Assembly (NCBI GenBank): GCA_020091685.1
Contig: CM034598.1
Coordinates: 14,827,088-14,891,087, forward strand
Reading direction: 5' to 3'
Source of the DNA: Lutjanus erythropterus
Lineage: Eukaryota > Chordata > Actinopteri > Lutjaniformes > Lutjanidae
Length of the DNA: 64,000 nucleotides
Part shown: one piece after another, positions 44,631-57,384 of the stretch
Layout of the letters: each line of letters starts with the position of its first letter
Numbering within the stretch: the stretch's first letter is position 1
Position numbers and translations under genes: made by a program
Notes under the pieces: model-generated
Seen by the model: only the letters and a program-made list of their open reading frames with translations
Told to the model about the DNA's origin: nothing
The model's database searches: none

Positions 44631-46368
44631 TGTTCTGCTATTTTGTCCTACAGATTTTTTCGAAGGAAATACTGTGACCAAATCATGGAGTAAAGTCAAA
44701 AGTCAGAGTGTTTCTTCAGCTTGACCTAAACTGGAAACAAACAGGTCATTAATGGAAATGACGATGGCTAAAAGCAAGCAACCTCATGCTGAAGAAGAAC
44801 ACATGCTCATTTACCCCATTCACAGAAAAGAAAATCACATTTTCTGTTAATTTTCAAATCCCTACCAACTGCAAAATTATTGAAAAGCATTTCTCTAATT
44901 TGCTCTCTCTAAGTGCTTCATTTGCATGTCTTTCATCAGTCACTGACCATAATGGACCATGCAGGTTTGATAATAAATTACTGAAAATCTGAGTCAGTGA
45001 TGCTCTACAGTTTTTTTTTTAATAGCATGAAACAATGTTAAGCTGTAGAATCACAGACCCAGACCACTGGGAGCACAATGCGCTGTGTTTCCCCAGTGGG
45101 TCTTCAAAGTATTTTTCAGTGTTATTAAAAAGAGGAGAAGACCAGCACTGACATGCAACCCACACAGGGGCCATGGCAACAGACCAAGAGCTTCTCATCA
45201 GTACCCATAGTCCCAGTGTGATAGCCCAGTGTCTCTGCATAGGACTATCACTGCCTCTTTTATTGTGTCTTCAAGGCAGAAGCATGGTGTAAACAATGTT
45301 TGAACAATTATGAGCCTGTACATCTCCCAGCCGCTCAGGATCCTGACTAGACCACGGGTGTCTGCTGAAGCTGCCATTATTGGTATTTGTAGTAGAAACA
45401 GTATCTTGGCATTTTCGCTGTAAGCTCAATGTAGATGGGCTTTTATTGCTTTCCATGCACAATTTGTTTATGCATAAGTTGGCACACAGATAAATGCAGT
45501 ACACGCACTACTGATAAATAGCGAGGGAACTATCTATTGTCATCTGTTGGTGAATTGCCAGTGAATTTAAATGTGTCACATCCCCAGTATTGAGTGAACC
45601 TGAGCAAATGGAAAGCATTTTTGCCCTTTCTGAACCACAGGAAGTTCGGTCTCCATTGACTTTTAATAAAATGCTGCCTTTTTTTCTTCTTCTTTAGTGG
45701 CTTTATCGTGGCTTAAAAACTTTCCGGTTGCTGTTAATGCCATTCATCTGGCCAAATTATTGCCTTGCGTCTAAATGATCCAAATTGCAGCCTTACAGCT
45801 CTCACAAGCTGTTTCTTAAATGCCACTTAGCTGCTGGAGCCCAGAGTGTGCTCTTGTTGATTTATTAGGAGGTGGAATGGCTGAAAACCAGCAGAGCGAC
45901 AAGGAGACGTATCCACTCTAGAGGTCACCCACCTTGTGAGTTGTGACTGTCTGCCTCATAGTTCACAAGCTTGCAGTCTCCGCTTGCAATCTTTTGTCTG
46001 TTGAATTCTGTTTCAGATTCTGAGATATGCATCTGAATGCATCCGAGTCTCCAGGGGATACCTTTGATGAATATTTCATAAACCACAACGGCCCTTTTAT
46101 TACAGGAGATTGGTCGTATTCAAATAACGTGTTCACCTCAACAATAAGCAACAGGATTCATTCAGCACTCCTGACAAGGAGCAGATTGTTCTTCAGCTCG
46201 GCACAGCGGTTACCAGGCAGGGAAAGACACAAAGGGAAGATGCAACGTGGAACAATTCAGTGACAGGCAGAAAAGAGAAATGGCACAGTCATAGCCTGGG
46301 CCTTTGTGTCGTTTAACTCCATTTCATTTTTCACTCGTTTTTACTGGTTGTCGCAGACATATCAGTCA
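44631..46368. other. Non-genic stretch with GC-richer patch
   Basis: No accepted exon. The segment 45840-46270 is moderately GC-rich and repeat-free and holds a 78-codon frame (46027-46263) without recognised domain; it is a candidate conserved noncoding element. Confidence 0.35.
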
Positions 46369-46927
46369 CACTTTATTTTACAGTACACTAATAATATGTA
46401 AAAAATCCTACTTTGTATCAAATTAGAGATGTTCTTTATTAGACATAATTAGACCCTTATTACACTCTCAGAGGATAATTAGGGACACATTACATAAGAC
46501 CTGTACTGTAAACTAAAGTCTGTTGTTTCTGAATGTTAGACCCTTATTAGACTTTATTAGAGAATAATTAGGGACAAATTACAACGGAACTGTACTGTTA
46601 ACTAAAGTATCTCATTTCCAAATGTTAAACTCTTATTAGACTTTCTTAGAGGGGCATGAGGGACACATTACAACAGAACTGTACTTTAAACTAGAGTGAA
46701 AAAGTTAAAACTTAATAAGGGTCTAATATTGTCAAATAAAGAATATATTATTTCTAATTTTGATACAAAGTACGTCTTGTTATGTCTTATTAGTGTATCA
46801 TTAGTTCCATAGTGTCTAATTAGGGTATAACTACTGTCTGATTAAAAAAATCGTTTCTAGTTTTTGTCTATAGTTTCATACAAAGTACAGCCTGTCACTT
46901 CTTAGTAGCATAGTGTAAAATAAAGTT
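46369..46927. mobile_element. MITE with CACTTTATTTTAC ends, second copy with tandem core
   Basis: The left end CACTTTATTTTACAGTACAC and right end GTAAAATAAAGTTT correspond to the ends of the element at 30891-32498. The left interior holds three tandem units of about 88 bp (starting 46451, 46538 and 46627), each running from AGACCCTTATTA through TAATTAGGGACACATTAC to CTGTACT-TAAACTAAAGT. The units are imperfect. Noncoding. Confidence 0.7.
46451..46714 (+). repeat. Three imperfect 88-bp tandem units
   Basis: Unit starts at 46451 (AGACCCTTATTACACT), 46538 (AGACCCTTATTAGACT) and 46627 (AAACTCTTATTAGACT) give periods of 87 and 89 bp. The third is the most diverged, with GGGGCATGAGGGACACATTA in place of GATAATTAGGGACACATTA. 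Related units occur singly at each side of the 30891-32498 copy. Confidence 0.75.
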
Positions 46928-49737
46928 TGATCGACATGTCTATCTCATGTTTGCTTGTGGAATTTGCCCCAAAAAGGCAGTTAAACGCCATCTTTAAAGG
47001 CCTTGTGAGGCCCAGTGTTCTCTCTTACAGTTGGCAGGTGAAGATAAGTAAGTATACTCTTGGCCATGTTGAAAACCCTTTTTTTTCTCCATGTTATTGA
47101 GGTGACGAAAAAAGCCAGAATTTCCTCTTTCTAGTTTATCCGAGGTTTGGCTACAACTTTAAAAAAAAAAAAAAAAAAAAAACATGATGAAAGGAGATCA
47201 AACACTGGTTAAATGTAAGTTAGCAGCATTTCATTTTCAGCCTGGCTGGGGTCGGTGTCACATTTCCTTGAAAACACAACTTTATGTCTTGAAAAACCTC
47301 TTTGGCACATTTCGGGCTCTGAGATTGTGTCATGGATTTTGTGAAAGTTGTAACTGCAAAAAGAAAAAAGATAAAAAAGACAGGAAAATATGTACTTTTT
47401 AAGCAAAAAGTCTGGGAAAACATCATATTCCCAGAGCTGTTGTACAAAGAAAATACAACCCTTTGTTGTTTTCACTTTGATTTTTATTGAGATCATAGAA
47501 ACAAAACAACACATCGAACAACACGTCCCAGTCCCCGAGTTTGTTTCACAATAGTGTGTTGACCAAAAGTACTGAATAGCTCCCAAAGTCCCCCCTGCCC
47601 TCCTCCCTCCTGAACGCAGCTCTATTATGGGCACAGTAGCACGTATCAAGGTGATTTATTGCCACAGAGAGCTCAAGTTGTTTAAAATGACTGGTGTGAT
47701 TAGTCATATATGCTTCAGAGCTGGAAAAGGGGGTGCACAGTGCTCCTGTAAATTAACAGCAGCTGCAGACTGTAGTCGACCACAGCAAGGTGGTCAAACG
47801 TGGTAAGCGGCAGAGTCGCTGGGGGACAAGGAGAGAAAGTGGGTCATTACACCCCTCTCAGGTATGAGTAGGCTGACAGAAGAGAAAGGTAGGCTACGTT
47901 CAAGATTCAGAGGCTCCACCATGAATTGATTTCAGCGGTGAAAATAAAACAGGAGAGGCGTGATAGTCTGCCAAAATTCCACACTGCACAAATATGCTCC
48001 ATTTATTCCACAAGCTCTCAGATATCTCCACGCTCCATTATTCCTGACAAAAAGGTGCTCCTGGAAGAACCTTTCTATTTAGTAACTGTTTTTTGTTTTA
48101 AAAAGAACTATTATTTCCTGTTTCCTCCACTTCTTTAGTCTCAAGTGCTCTACAGAAAGTATTTTTAACCTCTAGTTGGGTTCACACTGAACCAACAGCC
48201 AAAAAATGATTTTGGAAATGCTTGTGTGTTTTCTTTCTGACTTTACAAAGACTGATACCACTCCTATGTGTGTGCATTAAGGTTGCATTCACATGCTCCC
48301 TGGATGTTTCCTTTTCTAGAAATGAGAAGTTGTTTTTCTGACTTTGGTGTATTCATGAGCTTGTAACTTGTAATGGGGAAACAACATGGATATTACAAAG
48401 GTTACTGCAGGGTTGTTAATTGTTGTTGTAGCATCTTGGTAACAGGTTGACTAGCAACCTAGCAACGCAGTGAAGATTCATGTTGCTACCCAAGCAACTA
48501 TACTATACAACTAACTATAAGAAAGACTTGTTGCTGCACCAGTACATTCCTTACATTGCTTCACCTGACTTGTCATCAGGGTTAAAGCTAATAAATAGCT
48601 TTTCTAACAAATCTAGGTCACTCGACATGGTCTCACTGGCTACAACCTAATACTATATTACAAATTACAGTTTGACCCCCCCAAAAAAACAGATATGCAA
48701 TACGTGAATTAATAAAAAGTTTTAAACCAAACATTTACATCTACATTTCTGCATATAACACAGACAACAAATTCGAGTACCGTAAATTTGTGTACCAAAA
48801 GTTCCACTTACTTTACGAGCTGTTATGATTTGAGAGAGTTCACATGAATTTTTGCATTTGAAGACACATTTTTCTGATTATTGTGACACCACATGAATGT
48901 GAGGTACACGATATATGTGGCGCTAGGAGGCGATTAGCTTAGCTTAACATAAGTACCTGAATCATTGGGGATTGGCTAGCCTGCCGCACTGCAAAAGTCA
49001 ATGCTAAGCCAATTAGCACTTTTAAATCTCACAGAAATGTAAAAACATGTCCGTCCTCCTAATTAGCAATGAAATAGTCTACTTAAAACCCTGATTTTAG
49101 ATTTCTATTAATACATGACATGTTAGTGAGCTTTAGAATTCTAATGAAAATGAAAATTCATAAAAGACCCAGTTAGTGAAATGTTTCAATATCAGCCTGT
49201 TATGCAGTCATGATTATGCTCGTAGCGTGCACATACTTCATCCATCCGCTAGTTACAAGCTAAACTGTGATGGCCAGATAATAAGCAGAGGTAAAAGGAA
49301 GATAATGAAAATGAATGTTTCAAAAACAATTGTGGCTCCAGACAGGAGGAGTGCAGCTCAGAAGGAGAATATTTTGAGCAGCCATCTTGAAAATTAAGTG
49401 GACAACAGTGAACCAAGCAGGAGAGCTGTTGGTTACTGAATAAGCACAAGTGAAATGATCACTAAACCTGCTTGCAACAAATGACGAAAAACACTTAGGT
49501 AGAACTTGGAGAGCTCAATATTTTCTGAGGCGGTACGTGGTGTAATACGTTTAAGAAACCCAGGAGCAGAGGACTGCATGGGGATTTGGATCCTGCAGGT
49601 CACAACACAAATTCTGTGGGAGCGGGCAGTTTTTATCTTTACTGCTATTTTACTTTGCCGGTCCTGGGATTTAGTTTAAACGGCTCTGTCCCAAGAGGTC
49701 ACTAAATCAATGGACGGTAGTGGAGTGGAGCTGAACT
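46928..49737. other. Non-genic stretch
   Basis: Includes an A22 run at 47161-47182 and a GC-richer repeat-free patch at about 47560-47900. The 146-codon minus frame at 47209-47649 is the longest non-transposon frame in the window but has no domain and odd composition. A patch near 48930-49000 (GATTAGCTTAGCTTAACATA) resembles the repeat at 28035. Confidence 0.35.
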
Positions 49738-49896
49738 TTGGTGGAAGTTAGGCTAGCTGTTTCCTGCTGCTTTCAGTCTTTATGCTAGGCTAACCTAATT
49801 GCATTCTAGCTTCCTGTATAGTGAACCTTTGTGAGAGTGGTATGGATTTTCTCATCTAACTCTCAGCAAGAAAGCAAATAAGCCTATTTCCCGACA
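49738..49896 (-). repeat. Dispersed repeat, most complete copy
   Basis: On the minus strand it reads from TCGGGAAATAGGCTTATTTG and TTGCTGAGAGTTAGATGAG to TTAGCCTAGCATAAAGACTG and AGGAAACAGCTAGCC. This joins the two blocks separated in intron 1 (26631-26720 and 28035-28200). It gives the reference order for that family within the window. Confidence 0.55.
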
Positions 49897-51284
49897 TGTG
49901 CTATTCCTATAAAATCCTTGGACAAACCTACATGAACCTACTGTGGTTCTGTAAAGAGAAGAGTTCATATATCTCATAGTGGATTTTCACCAGACTGACA
50001 GGCATCTGCGCCACCCGACACCTATCTGATAACAATCTGATTAGAAGCAGACCCATTACCTTGTGAAGCTCAAGCATTTTCACTACCACTATGCCTACAT
50101 AAACAACTTTTTTTCTAGGTTTGTCAATGGATTTACAGTACAATGGTTTTCCAGTGCACTGCACATTAAAGGCAAAATACACCCTTGGATACTCTTACAT
50201 TGTTAAGTATCATCAATTTATGATGTTGAATGCACTTCAGGAGTGTTTTCTGTGATGAAATGTCATAATTCACTTTTTGGTAAATGCACTTTCTTTTAAC
50301 CGGTGGCTGCATTACATTCTGGTCTACTCTGACAGCTGGTAATTTTTTACCTTTTCTTCTACAGTAGCAGAAGAAAAGTACATTTGTGGTTGTACATTTG
50401 TGTGCAAAATGATTTGACTTTAAAGAAGCTTTTGTTCTCTTATCCTCCAAAAACTGACCCTTGTAAATGATGATAATACATTTTCCTGAGATTAAACCAG
50501 AAATATCTGAGTGGCATTGCACTGTTTACATGTTTGTGAATTATTTGCTAAAATGAGTAAAATATACTATCAAGCAACAGAACTGGCAGCCCAAAGGAGA
50601 GGTACACGCCAGTAGCTGTTTGTTTTAACAGTGTTAATGTACTTTAAGAAGATGGCTCCATTAAGCTTTCGCATCTTGACACGTTCTTGCTTATTTGTTG
50701 AGAGGCTAATGACCTTAGCGTTTTCCTTAACTGGCCTTTGGCATTGGCAGCTGTAAAACATTTTAACATCAAATTGATGCTTAAAGTAATTGCTTGGGTG
50801 AATTCCCAAAAGCACTTTTAACCCCACGCCAACATAGTTTTAGCTCTCCATTTAATTCTACATACACCACATACTCAGATTGTGATTTTTGTGTGCCTTC
50901 CAAATACATATTAAGATGCTACAAAAATGCCAGAGTTCAAAGTTAAGTAACATGCATTTTTGCAAGATCAAAATAAGCTGACATTATTTTTTATGTCAGT
51001 CTAGTGAGAAGTAAATAGTCAAGGTTCAGCAGATTTTTCAGTTGTTGCTGCTATTGATAGAACTTCCTGAAGATAAAAAGAGGGCAAACACTTTCATAAT
51101 TGCTTGCATGCAGCTATTTACCTCCACATATGACAAAACCACAGAAAAGGCTTCTGCTAATTACAATGCAGAAATGTTTCAGCGCCTTACAAATGTTTAT
51201 ATTTAGAGCCAGAGTCTGACTTTGCATCCTTTCATTACACACTGACTGGGCACATGCATACAGCTTCCAGACAAAAGACGAGCG
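49897..51284. other. Non-genic stretch
   Basis: Only short frames without domains on the minus strand (49928-50827). No TIR or simple repeat of note. Confidence 0.35.
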
Positions 51285-51640
51285 ACATGTTTTGGCTTTA
51301 TGTTTTGGAAGAGTCCTCTGTGTTTGCTTCCAAGAAAGCTTAGTGTGGTTGTTGATCTGAATGTTAAGCATATTTTAGTGACTAGAAATAAAAATGGATG
51401 GAGAACTCTATTAGATTAACACTTGTTCTCGTCTTAAAATGTGAGTTTTTTTCTGTAACTGAGGTTCACAACACCTTCAACTGTTCTGTCACCAGCAGTC
51501 GGTTTCAGTTGGACATACTGTTGCTAATAGCAACCGCTGCTGTCACTGTTCCACAGCAGTCAAAGTTTAACTGACAGCCACCATTTTGTCAGTTCTTTGG
51601 CAAAATCCTTTTCACAACCAAATCCAATTTCTTAGCTTTT
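51285..51640 (+). repeat. 0.6-kb direct repeat unit A (truncated)
   Basis: Starts ATGTTTTGGCTTTATGTTTT, passes AGACTAGAAATAAAAATGGA-like and CCACCATTTTGTCAG, and ends near CAAATCCAATTTCTTAGC. It aligns with the first 350 bp of the units at 52499 and 53993. Units A and B share the ACTAGAAATAAAAATGGA and CAGTTGGACAT/CTGTTGGACAT blocks. Confidence 0.7.
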
Positions 51641-52498
51641 TAGGGGTCCAAACCCAACTGCAATGAGGGCCGTGAATATACAAGACATTGCCACTCCTGG
51701 TACCAGTGGTGCTGGGAACCATACTGGCATTGCTCCGATTTTTTTGCACCAGTGACAGTGGTACTGCAGTATACACCGTAAAATTTATGTACGTGAAAAT
51801 CACAGTGGCGATATAGAATGATGTGCGTATGGCAGCAGCTATATAATTAAATAAGTATGTAAGTATGCTCCACAAGTAACGTAAATGCATTTCAGCCTGT
51901 AACTCCCAGATGGTACATCGCACATTTAAATACCTTAAAACCATGCATTCCCTGAATTTCACTGAATCTTGTGATATATGCCAATTTCCGCCCATAATTT
52001 TTTAAAAATCCTCCTTTAGAACTTTTTTTAAACCTCCATTTTTAATTCTCCTTTTTGAGCTGCTCCTAGGTGGTGAAAAAGTTTTCCAAAGAAATGTAAA
52101 GAAACAACTTCATGTATGTTCACAGTCAAAACTAGAAGTGTGGCACATCTTGGGAACGATCTCTCCTGTCACCAGGACATTTGGTGCTGTAGTTACACAT
52201 GCCTCCCGGAAGCTTTGTACAAATTTCCATGCCAATTAGCCACAAGGTGGTGCTTTTACACATCACTGAAGTAACAGCATTAGCTTGGTGACCAGGGTAA
52301 CCCCGGTTCTCTGAAAACTGTGCACACGATTAGTTCAATTAATGTCTGTCAAAATAAACTGTTGATGGATGCTCATTTCCATGCATATTTTTTTCAGCTG
52401 CAACTTGTGTATTGTGTTGGGCTGCCTGCAAGACTGGTTGTAACTGCTGTTTGTAATTTGTGAATGTGGTAGCCAAGAATGGACAAACCAAGCACTGG

Positions 52499-53062
52499 TA
52501 ATTTTACACTGTTGTTGGATTTTGTGACATGCTTTCGCTTTATGTTTTGGAATAGTCCTCTGTATTCGCTTCCAAGATAGCTTAGTGTAATTGCAGATCT
52601 GAATGTTAAGCTTATTTTAGCGACTAGAAATAAAAATGGAAAGGGAATTACATTAAATAAACGCTTGTTCTAGTCTTAAAATGTGAACAACTTCCAGCAC
52701 AGTTAGTTGGTTTCTGTTGGACATTGTGTTGCAGAGAGCAACCACTGCTGACACAGCTGCACAGCAGTTAAAAGTTTAACTGGCTTTGCTGAAGCCACCA
52801 TTTTGTCAGCACTGTGACAAAATCTTGTACTTTTTGTAACTGTTGTTTGTAATTTGAGTTATTGAATGTTTCTCTTCTATAATTAGTTTAGCTGTTCAAG
52901 GCTGATTTTACTCCAAATGTAGTGTTTTAATTGGTACATATTGTCAACTGTGCCTCCTATATACAGTTGATGGGAAATATTTATGTGAAGGAGGAGGTAC
53001 ATGTTAGTGTGCATACAAACAGAGATGGTCAGGTTCAAGGTAGAATTTATTGTCATTCCCTC
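52499..53062 (+). repeat. 0.6-kb direct repeat unit B
   Basis: ATTTTACACTGTTGTTGGAT, GACATGCTTTCGCTTTATG, ACTAGAAATAAAAATGGAAA, AAGCCACCATTTTGTCAGC, TTTTTGTAACTGTTGTTTGT, and finally AAGGTAGAATTTATTGTCAT followed by TCCCTCTCTATATGC. Same order as unit C at 53993-54612. Noncoding; the 97-codon frame crossing its end is not supported. Confidence 0.75.
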
Positions 53063-53311
53063 TCTATATGCAGTAAAGTACTGTGGTGCTGTACTGAATA
53101 TGACGACCTCAAGTGTGATATTGCTTTTATACAACAGTTCTATAGGTGCCATTTATTAGTTAACAGCAGTAACCGACAAGAGAGGATGATTTACTTTCAG
53201 GACAAACATTTTCCTGCATACTAATGTTAGCTTGATAGCTACTTTATGTAGGCCTATGTGTTAGAGCTCCTCAGCTTAGTTGGACTAATAAAACAAACCT
53301 GATAAATAAAT

Positions 53312-53333
53312 TAATAATAATAATAATAATAAA
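53312..53333. repeat. (TAA)n microsatellite
   Basis: About seven TAA units in AT-rich DNA between direct-repeat units B and C. Confidence 0.9.
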
Positions 53334-53774
53334 TTGTTACAGAATCGTCTAGGAAGTCGTCCTAAGAAACAGTTTGAAAAAGGACAGGCACTTTCACAAA
53401 ACTCTTGACAGGCAATTGTCTGTAACTGTCTCATCATGTCTAACACAGGCTAACTTAAACTAATCAGATCACCAAACCGTATGATGTAGTAGGAGAGTTA
53501 TCTTTCGACGAAGCTGGATTCACAAGATCACGCAAGAATCCTTAGGTTCTGTGTAGTTTTCCATGATTAACAGGTCAAAAGCTGTTAAGACTTCCATTCT
53601 TGTGTCCTACTCTGTGTACTTTGTCAGTGAGTGAGAAAAGTGTATGACAGTGATTCCACATTAATCAGCCCTGGATCTTTACTGCACATTTTTGTCCTGT
53701 CTGGTCTCACCCTGTTAGTCATTACAGTGTTAATGTAGAATCAAAACTGCATTCCTTCAGTGACAAGTAGGCTA

Positions 53775-53965
53775 AAGTAGAATTTAGGGGGATCTATTTG
53801 CAGAATACGGCAGAAATGGAACATAATATTCATAATTATGTTTCCATTAGTGTAGAGTCACCTGAAAATAAGAAGCTTTGTGTTTTCGCCACCGTAAGAA
53901 TGAGCCATTTATATCTACTGAGGGCACGGGTCCTCCTCCATGGAGGCCACCATGTTCCACCACCA
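53775..53965 (+). repeat. Short dispersed repeat, copy 1 (partner 54665-54775)
   Basis: TAGGGGGATCTATTTGCAGA, ATACGGCAGAAATGGAA and TTCGCCACCG correspond to AAGGGGCATTTATTTGCAGA, ATATCACAGATAAGGAA and CCGCCACCG at the partner. The pair is about 890 bp apart, flanking direct-repeat unit C. Confidence 0.5.
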
Positions 53966-53992
53966 TGTGTGATTTAAGACATTTTAAACAGT

Positions 53993-54612
53993 AACTTTAC
54001 ATTGTTGTTTTTGTGACATGCTTTGGCTTTATGTTTCTGAAGAGTGTGCCTGTATTTGCCTCCAAGAAAGCTTTGTATTTTAGTGACTAAAAATAAAAAT
54101 GGACAGAGAATTACATTAAATAAATGCATGTTGAAAGTAAAGTGAAATTGAACACAAATTAATAAACAAACTGGTAGATGTAAAGCTCTGCCTGACTTTT
54201 GCTCATGAAGAAGAAGCTGTGATCAGCATTTCCTGCAAGGACTGTTCTTGATTTGAGTTGAAATGTGTGCACCATGCAAGTGAACACATCGTGTGCAAAA
54301 TGTACTTCATGACAAAATCTTTTTTTCTACCAAATCCAATTTTTTGCAGCTTTTTGTAACTGTTGTTTTTAATTCAATACATTGAATTTGTTTTTATGCA
54401 TTCAGTTTAGTGTTAAAAATATATGTATTTTATACCAACTGTCTGAGGCTGATGTGTTGTTAATACCACCTTCTAAATAACATATTTTCAACCCTGTCTT
54501 CTTGACGGTAACCATTTTTTTGTGTGAAGGAATTCACTATATGTATTTTGATGATGTTTACATATGGAGGTGGTCAGAGTCAAGGTAGAATTTATTGTCA
54601 TTCCCTCTCCAT
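53993..54612 (+). repeat. 0.6-kb direct repeat unit C
   Basis: AACTTTACATTGTTGTTTTT, GACATGCTTTGGCTTTATG, ACTAAAAATAAAAATGGACA, CCAAATCCAATTTTTTGCAG, CTTTTTGTAACTGTTG, then AAGGTAGAATTTATTGTCAT and TCCCTCTCCATATGCGG. It lacks the CCACCATTTTGTCAG block of A and B, so it has an internal deletion or divergence there. Confidence 0.75.
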
Positions 54613-54664
54613 ATGCGGTGCTCATTATATTTCTCTCAGCGGTGCACAGGCTTCAGTAGTACTT

Positions 54665-54775
54665 AAGGTCCAGTGTGTAATATTAAGGGGCATTTATTTG
54701 CAGAATATCACAGATAAGGAATATACTCATTTGTTTATAGTTATTTTTAATTCCCGCCACCGGGAAAAAATTACG
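54665..54775 (+). repeat. Short dispersed repeat, copy 2
   Basis: Begins GGTCCAGTGTGTAATATTAA and continues as the 53775 copy does. The opening phrase is a frequent start of fish dispersed repeats. The 121-codon frame at 54524-54889 covers it and is not a gene. Confidence 0.45.
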
Positions 54776-57236
54776 AGACCACTCTCCCAAATGTTTCTTA
54801 AATCAGCATCTCTACATGTATGGCAGCCGGTCCATTCCAGCGTTTGCAGAAGCCTCCACATTCTGCTTAATGAGACACTGATTAGATGATCACCTGAACC
54901 AAATCTTATTTTATGAGGAAGATTATAAAAACCACCGCTGTGATTAAAAATTGAGATTTCTAAACTCTTTCTAAGTTAAAATATTAGTGTTGTGTTGTTA
55001 AAAAATTAATATGAACATGTTTTCTTTGCATTATTCGAGGTCTGAAAACACTGCATCTTTTTTGTTATTTTGACCAGTTGTCATTTTCTGCCAATAAATG
55101 CACCAAGTGGCAATATTTTAAAATTTGAGAGAAATGTCAGCGGTTTATAGAATAAAACAAAAATGTCCATTTTACTCAAACACATACCTATAAATAGTAA
55201 AACCAGAGAAACTTATGATTTTGCAGTGGTCTGTCTCTTTTTTTTTTTTGGTCTATTTTTTTTCCAAAGCTGTATATGGCATGCAGGCTGAGAGCCAGAG
55301 TTTATACTTTCACAGCAAAGTTATGTTAAGAGGAGATTTTTCTTTGGATAATTTCTTTTTTGACATTTTGTGGTTATTGTGGCGGAAACACTGAACCTTT
55401 TGTCCACATGGGCCTCCAAAGTCAACACAACATGAAAGGTTCTTGCAGTTGCTTTAAAGGGAGAATTTCAGTACAAGAGGAGAATTATAGAGAGCAAATG
55501 TGTGGCACACTTTTAAAGTTCAGAGATGTTTTAAAATAATAGTGAACAAATATCAAAGTGTAGGTCAGTTTTACCTGCTAGCATTAGCACAGTAGTAAGC
55601 TGCAGCTTCAGCCCACAACATATTGGCACCATAAAGAAATTGTTGTGCTATGTTGTGTTTTGTTTTCATTGTGCTGTTTGGTTGGGAGTAATTACTTTTT
55701 ATTTGTTTATGTGAGATTTACAGATTGGAATAATTTAATTTTTAATATACATGTATGTACATGACAAACATGTTGAAACAAAAACAACAAAAACAACAGA
55801 TGCATTGTCAGCCACAGAGTCTACTGTATTTCTGCTGCTGGCAACGTGTTGCACTGTGTTGTATTCTGCTTGCTGTCAGGTCGTCTTCAGTGAGATTGAT
55901 GTCATGCACTGCCAATGGGCTCATTTTACCCTGTACCAACTAAGTTGATGACGCATTAGTGACTGACCAGTATTTTCTAAATTGAATTTTCCGAGCTGGC
56001 GCCTGTCCAGAGGCAGCTGCCTGTATTCAGCAGGCGTCACCAAACAGCAGCCTGCATGTGTTTGGCAGCCGGAGAGCATTCCCACTTCATTTATCCGAAT
56101 TCTCCAGGCCTTGGGAGTTGACAGGCTTGGTAATCAGTGTCCACAAGCATAATCCCCGTGGTCTCAAGACACCACACAATCAGATCCCTCTCTGTTTCTC
56201 CCTACCTCTGCCTCACTTTCTGTCAGATTTTATATATGAAATCTGTTAAAATCACCCTGTTAGAGAAAACACATCCACAAATATGCACACAGCACAGTGT
56301 CTGACAGAATACACACGTGTGTACACGTGTGAGGGCCATCTGCACCGCTGTTTCTGGGTGGGAAATCTATACCAGGCTGTAATTATTTCCCTTGTGGATC
56401 CTCATTTTCAAGTAATATCTCCATAGGAACCTGCTCCTCCTCTGCTCTCAGCTTAATGTATTATGTTGCTATGAATTCTCCTTCCAGGTTCGTTTTCATT
56501 ACCTGTAATTTTCTCGTGTTTCTGGTGAAACTTAAGTGTGTGTGTGTGTATGTGCCTTTAATTGTCATTATTCTAGGGAAGGATTAATTATTCTGGCAGT
56601 AACGTGTTGCTTTTATTTGTAAAGGTTACATCTTTGCCGTCTGACAGAGAGGTTCCATTTTTATTCCTGAGAAAATGAGAAACTCTAATAAAAACAACAT
56701 TGCCAACCAGAGTGCAAATCCAGAGTACTTGGGAGAAATTAGTTGACATTAGATATGTGGCTGCCCATGTGAAGAGACTTGAGCTTTGAAAAATAAGTCT
56801 GGTGCATGCTGCTTGAAGACAAGGAGCCAGCAGCAGTCAAGACAGGGGAAACAGAAAGAGAAGTAAAGCTTCCTCTGCATCACTGGCAGGAAATACGAAG
56901 TGATCAGCTGACGCTACTTTTCCATGAACAGCCGTTTTGAATTGAAGTCAGATGATTCCTTTTATATCTGTGAGACAAAACTTATTACAGAGGTGTTTTG
57001 TCTCGTTTTTATTCATGTTATTGCTTCCCTGTGTGCATGCATGAGTGTGTGCACAATCAACGGACCTGCATCTTGTCTGCAGTTAATCTAATAATCTCGA
57101 ATCAGTCTAATTTTTAGTGTGTAGAGAGAAGATTGTATGCCGAATGAACTCTGACATTCTTCAAATTCTTCGAAAACCTTTTTTTAATGGCTCCATGCTA
57201 GCGACAGGCACGGTCACAGGCATTTTGTTTTCCGGT
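54776..57236. other. Non-genic stretch with candidate conserved patches
   Basis: The parts 55980-56260 and 56340-56940 are less AT-rich and without recognised repeats; a (GT)n run lies at 56537-56550. Two overlapping plus-strand frames at 55751-55948 show no domain. No exon accepted. Confidence 0.35.
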
Positions 57237-57365
57237 TATCCCATTCTTGTGAAGGTGATATCTCACAAACGCCTGAAGGGAATTTCTTCAAATTTGGTAC
57301 AAGCATCCAGTTGGATTCAAGGATTAACTGATTAGATATTGGCAGTCAAAGATCACTCAGGGCTC
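57237..57365 (+). repeat. Common fish-type dispersed repeat fragment
   Basis: GATATCTCACAAACGCCTGA, GGGAATTTCTTCAAATTTGG and GGATTAACTGATTAGATATT are phrases of a repeat widely seen in teleost genomes. A single partial copy, so no boundary evidence. Confidence 0.5.
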
Positions 57366-57384
57366 AACAGTAGGGCTTTCCCAC

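Noticed and set aside
47209..47649. 146-codon minus-strand frame
   Set aside because: No domain, membrane or signal logic that makes sense, overlaps another frame, and partly covers low-complexity DNA. Length alone is not evidence in 64 kb of AT-rich DNA.
51612..51995. 127-codon minus-strand frame
   Set aside because: Overlaps direct-repeat unit A and has no recognisable family.
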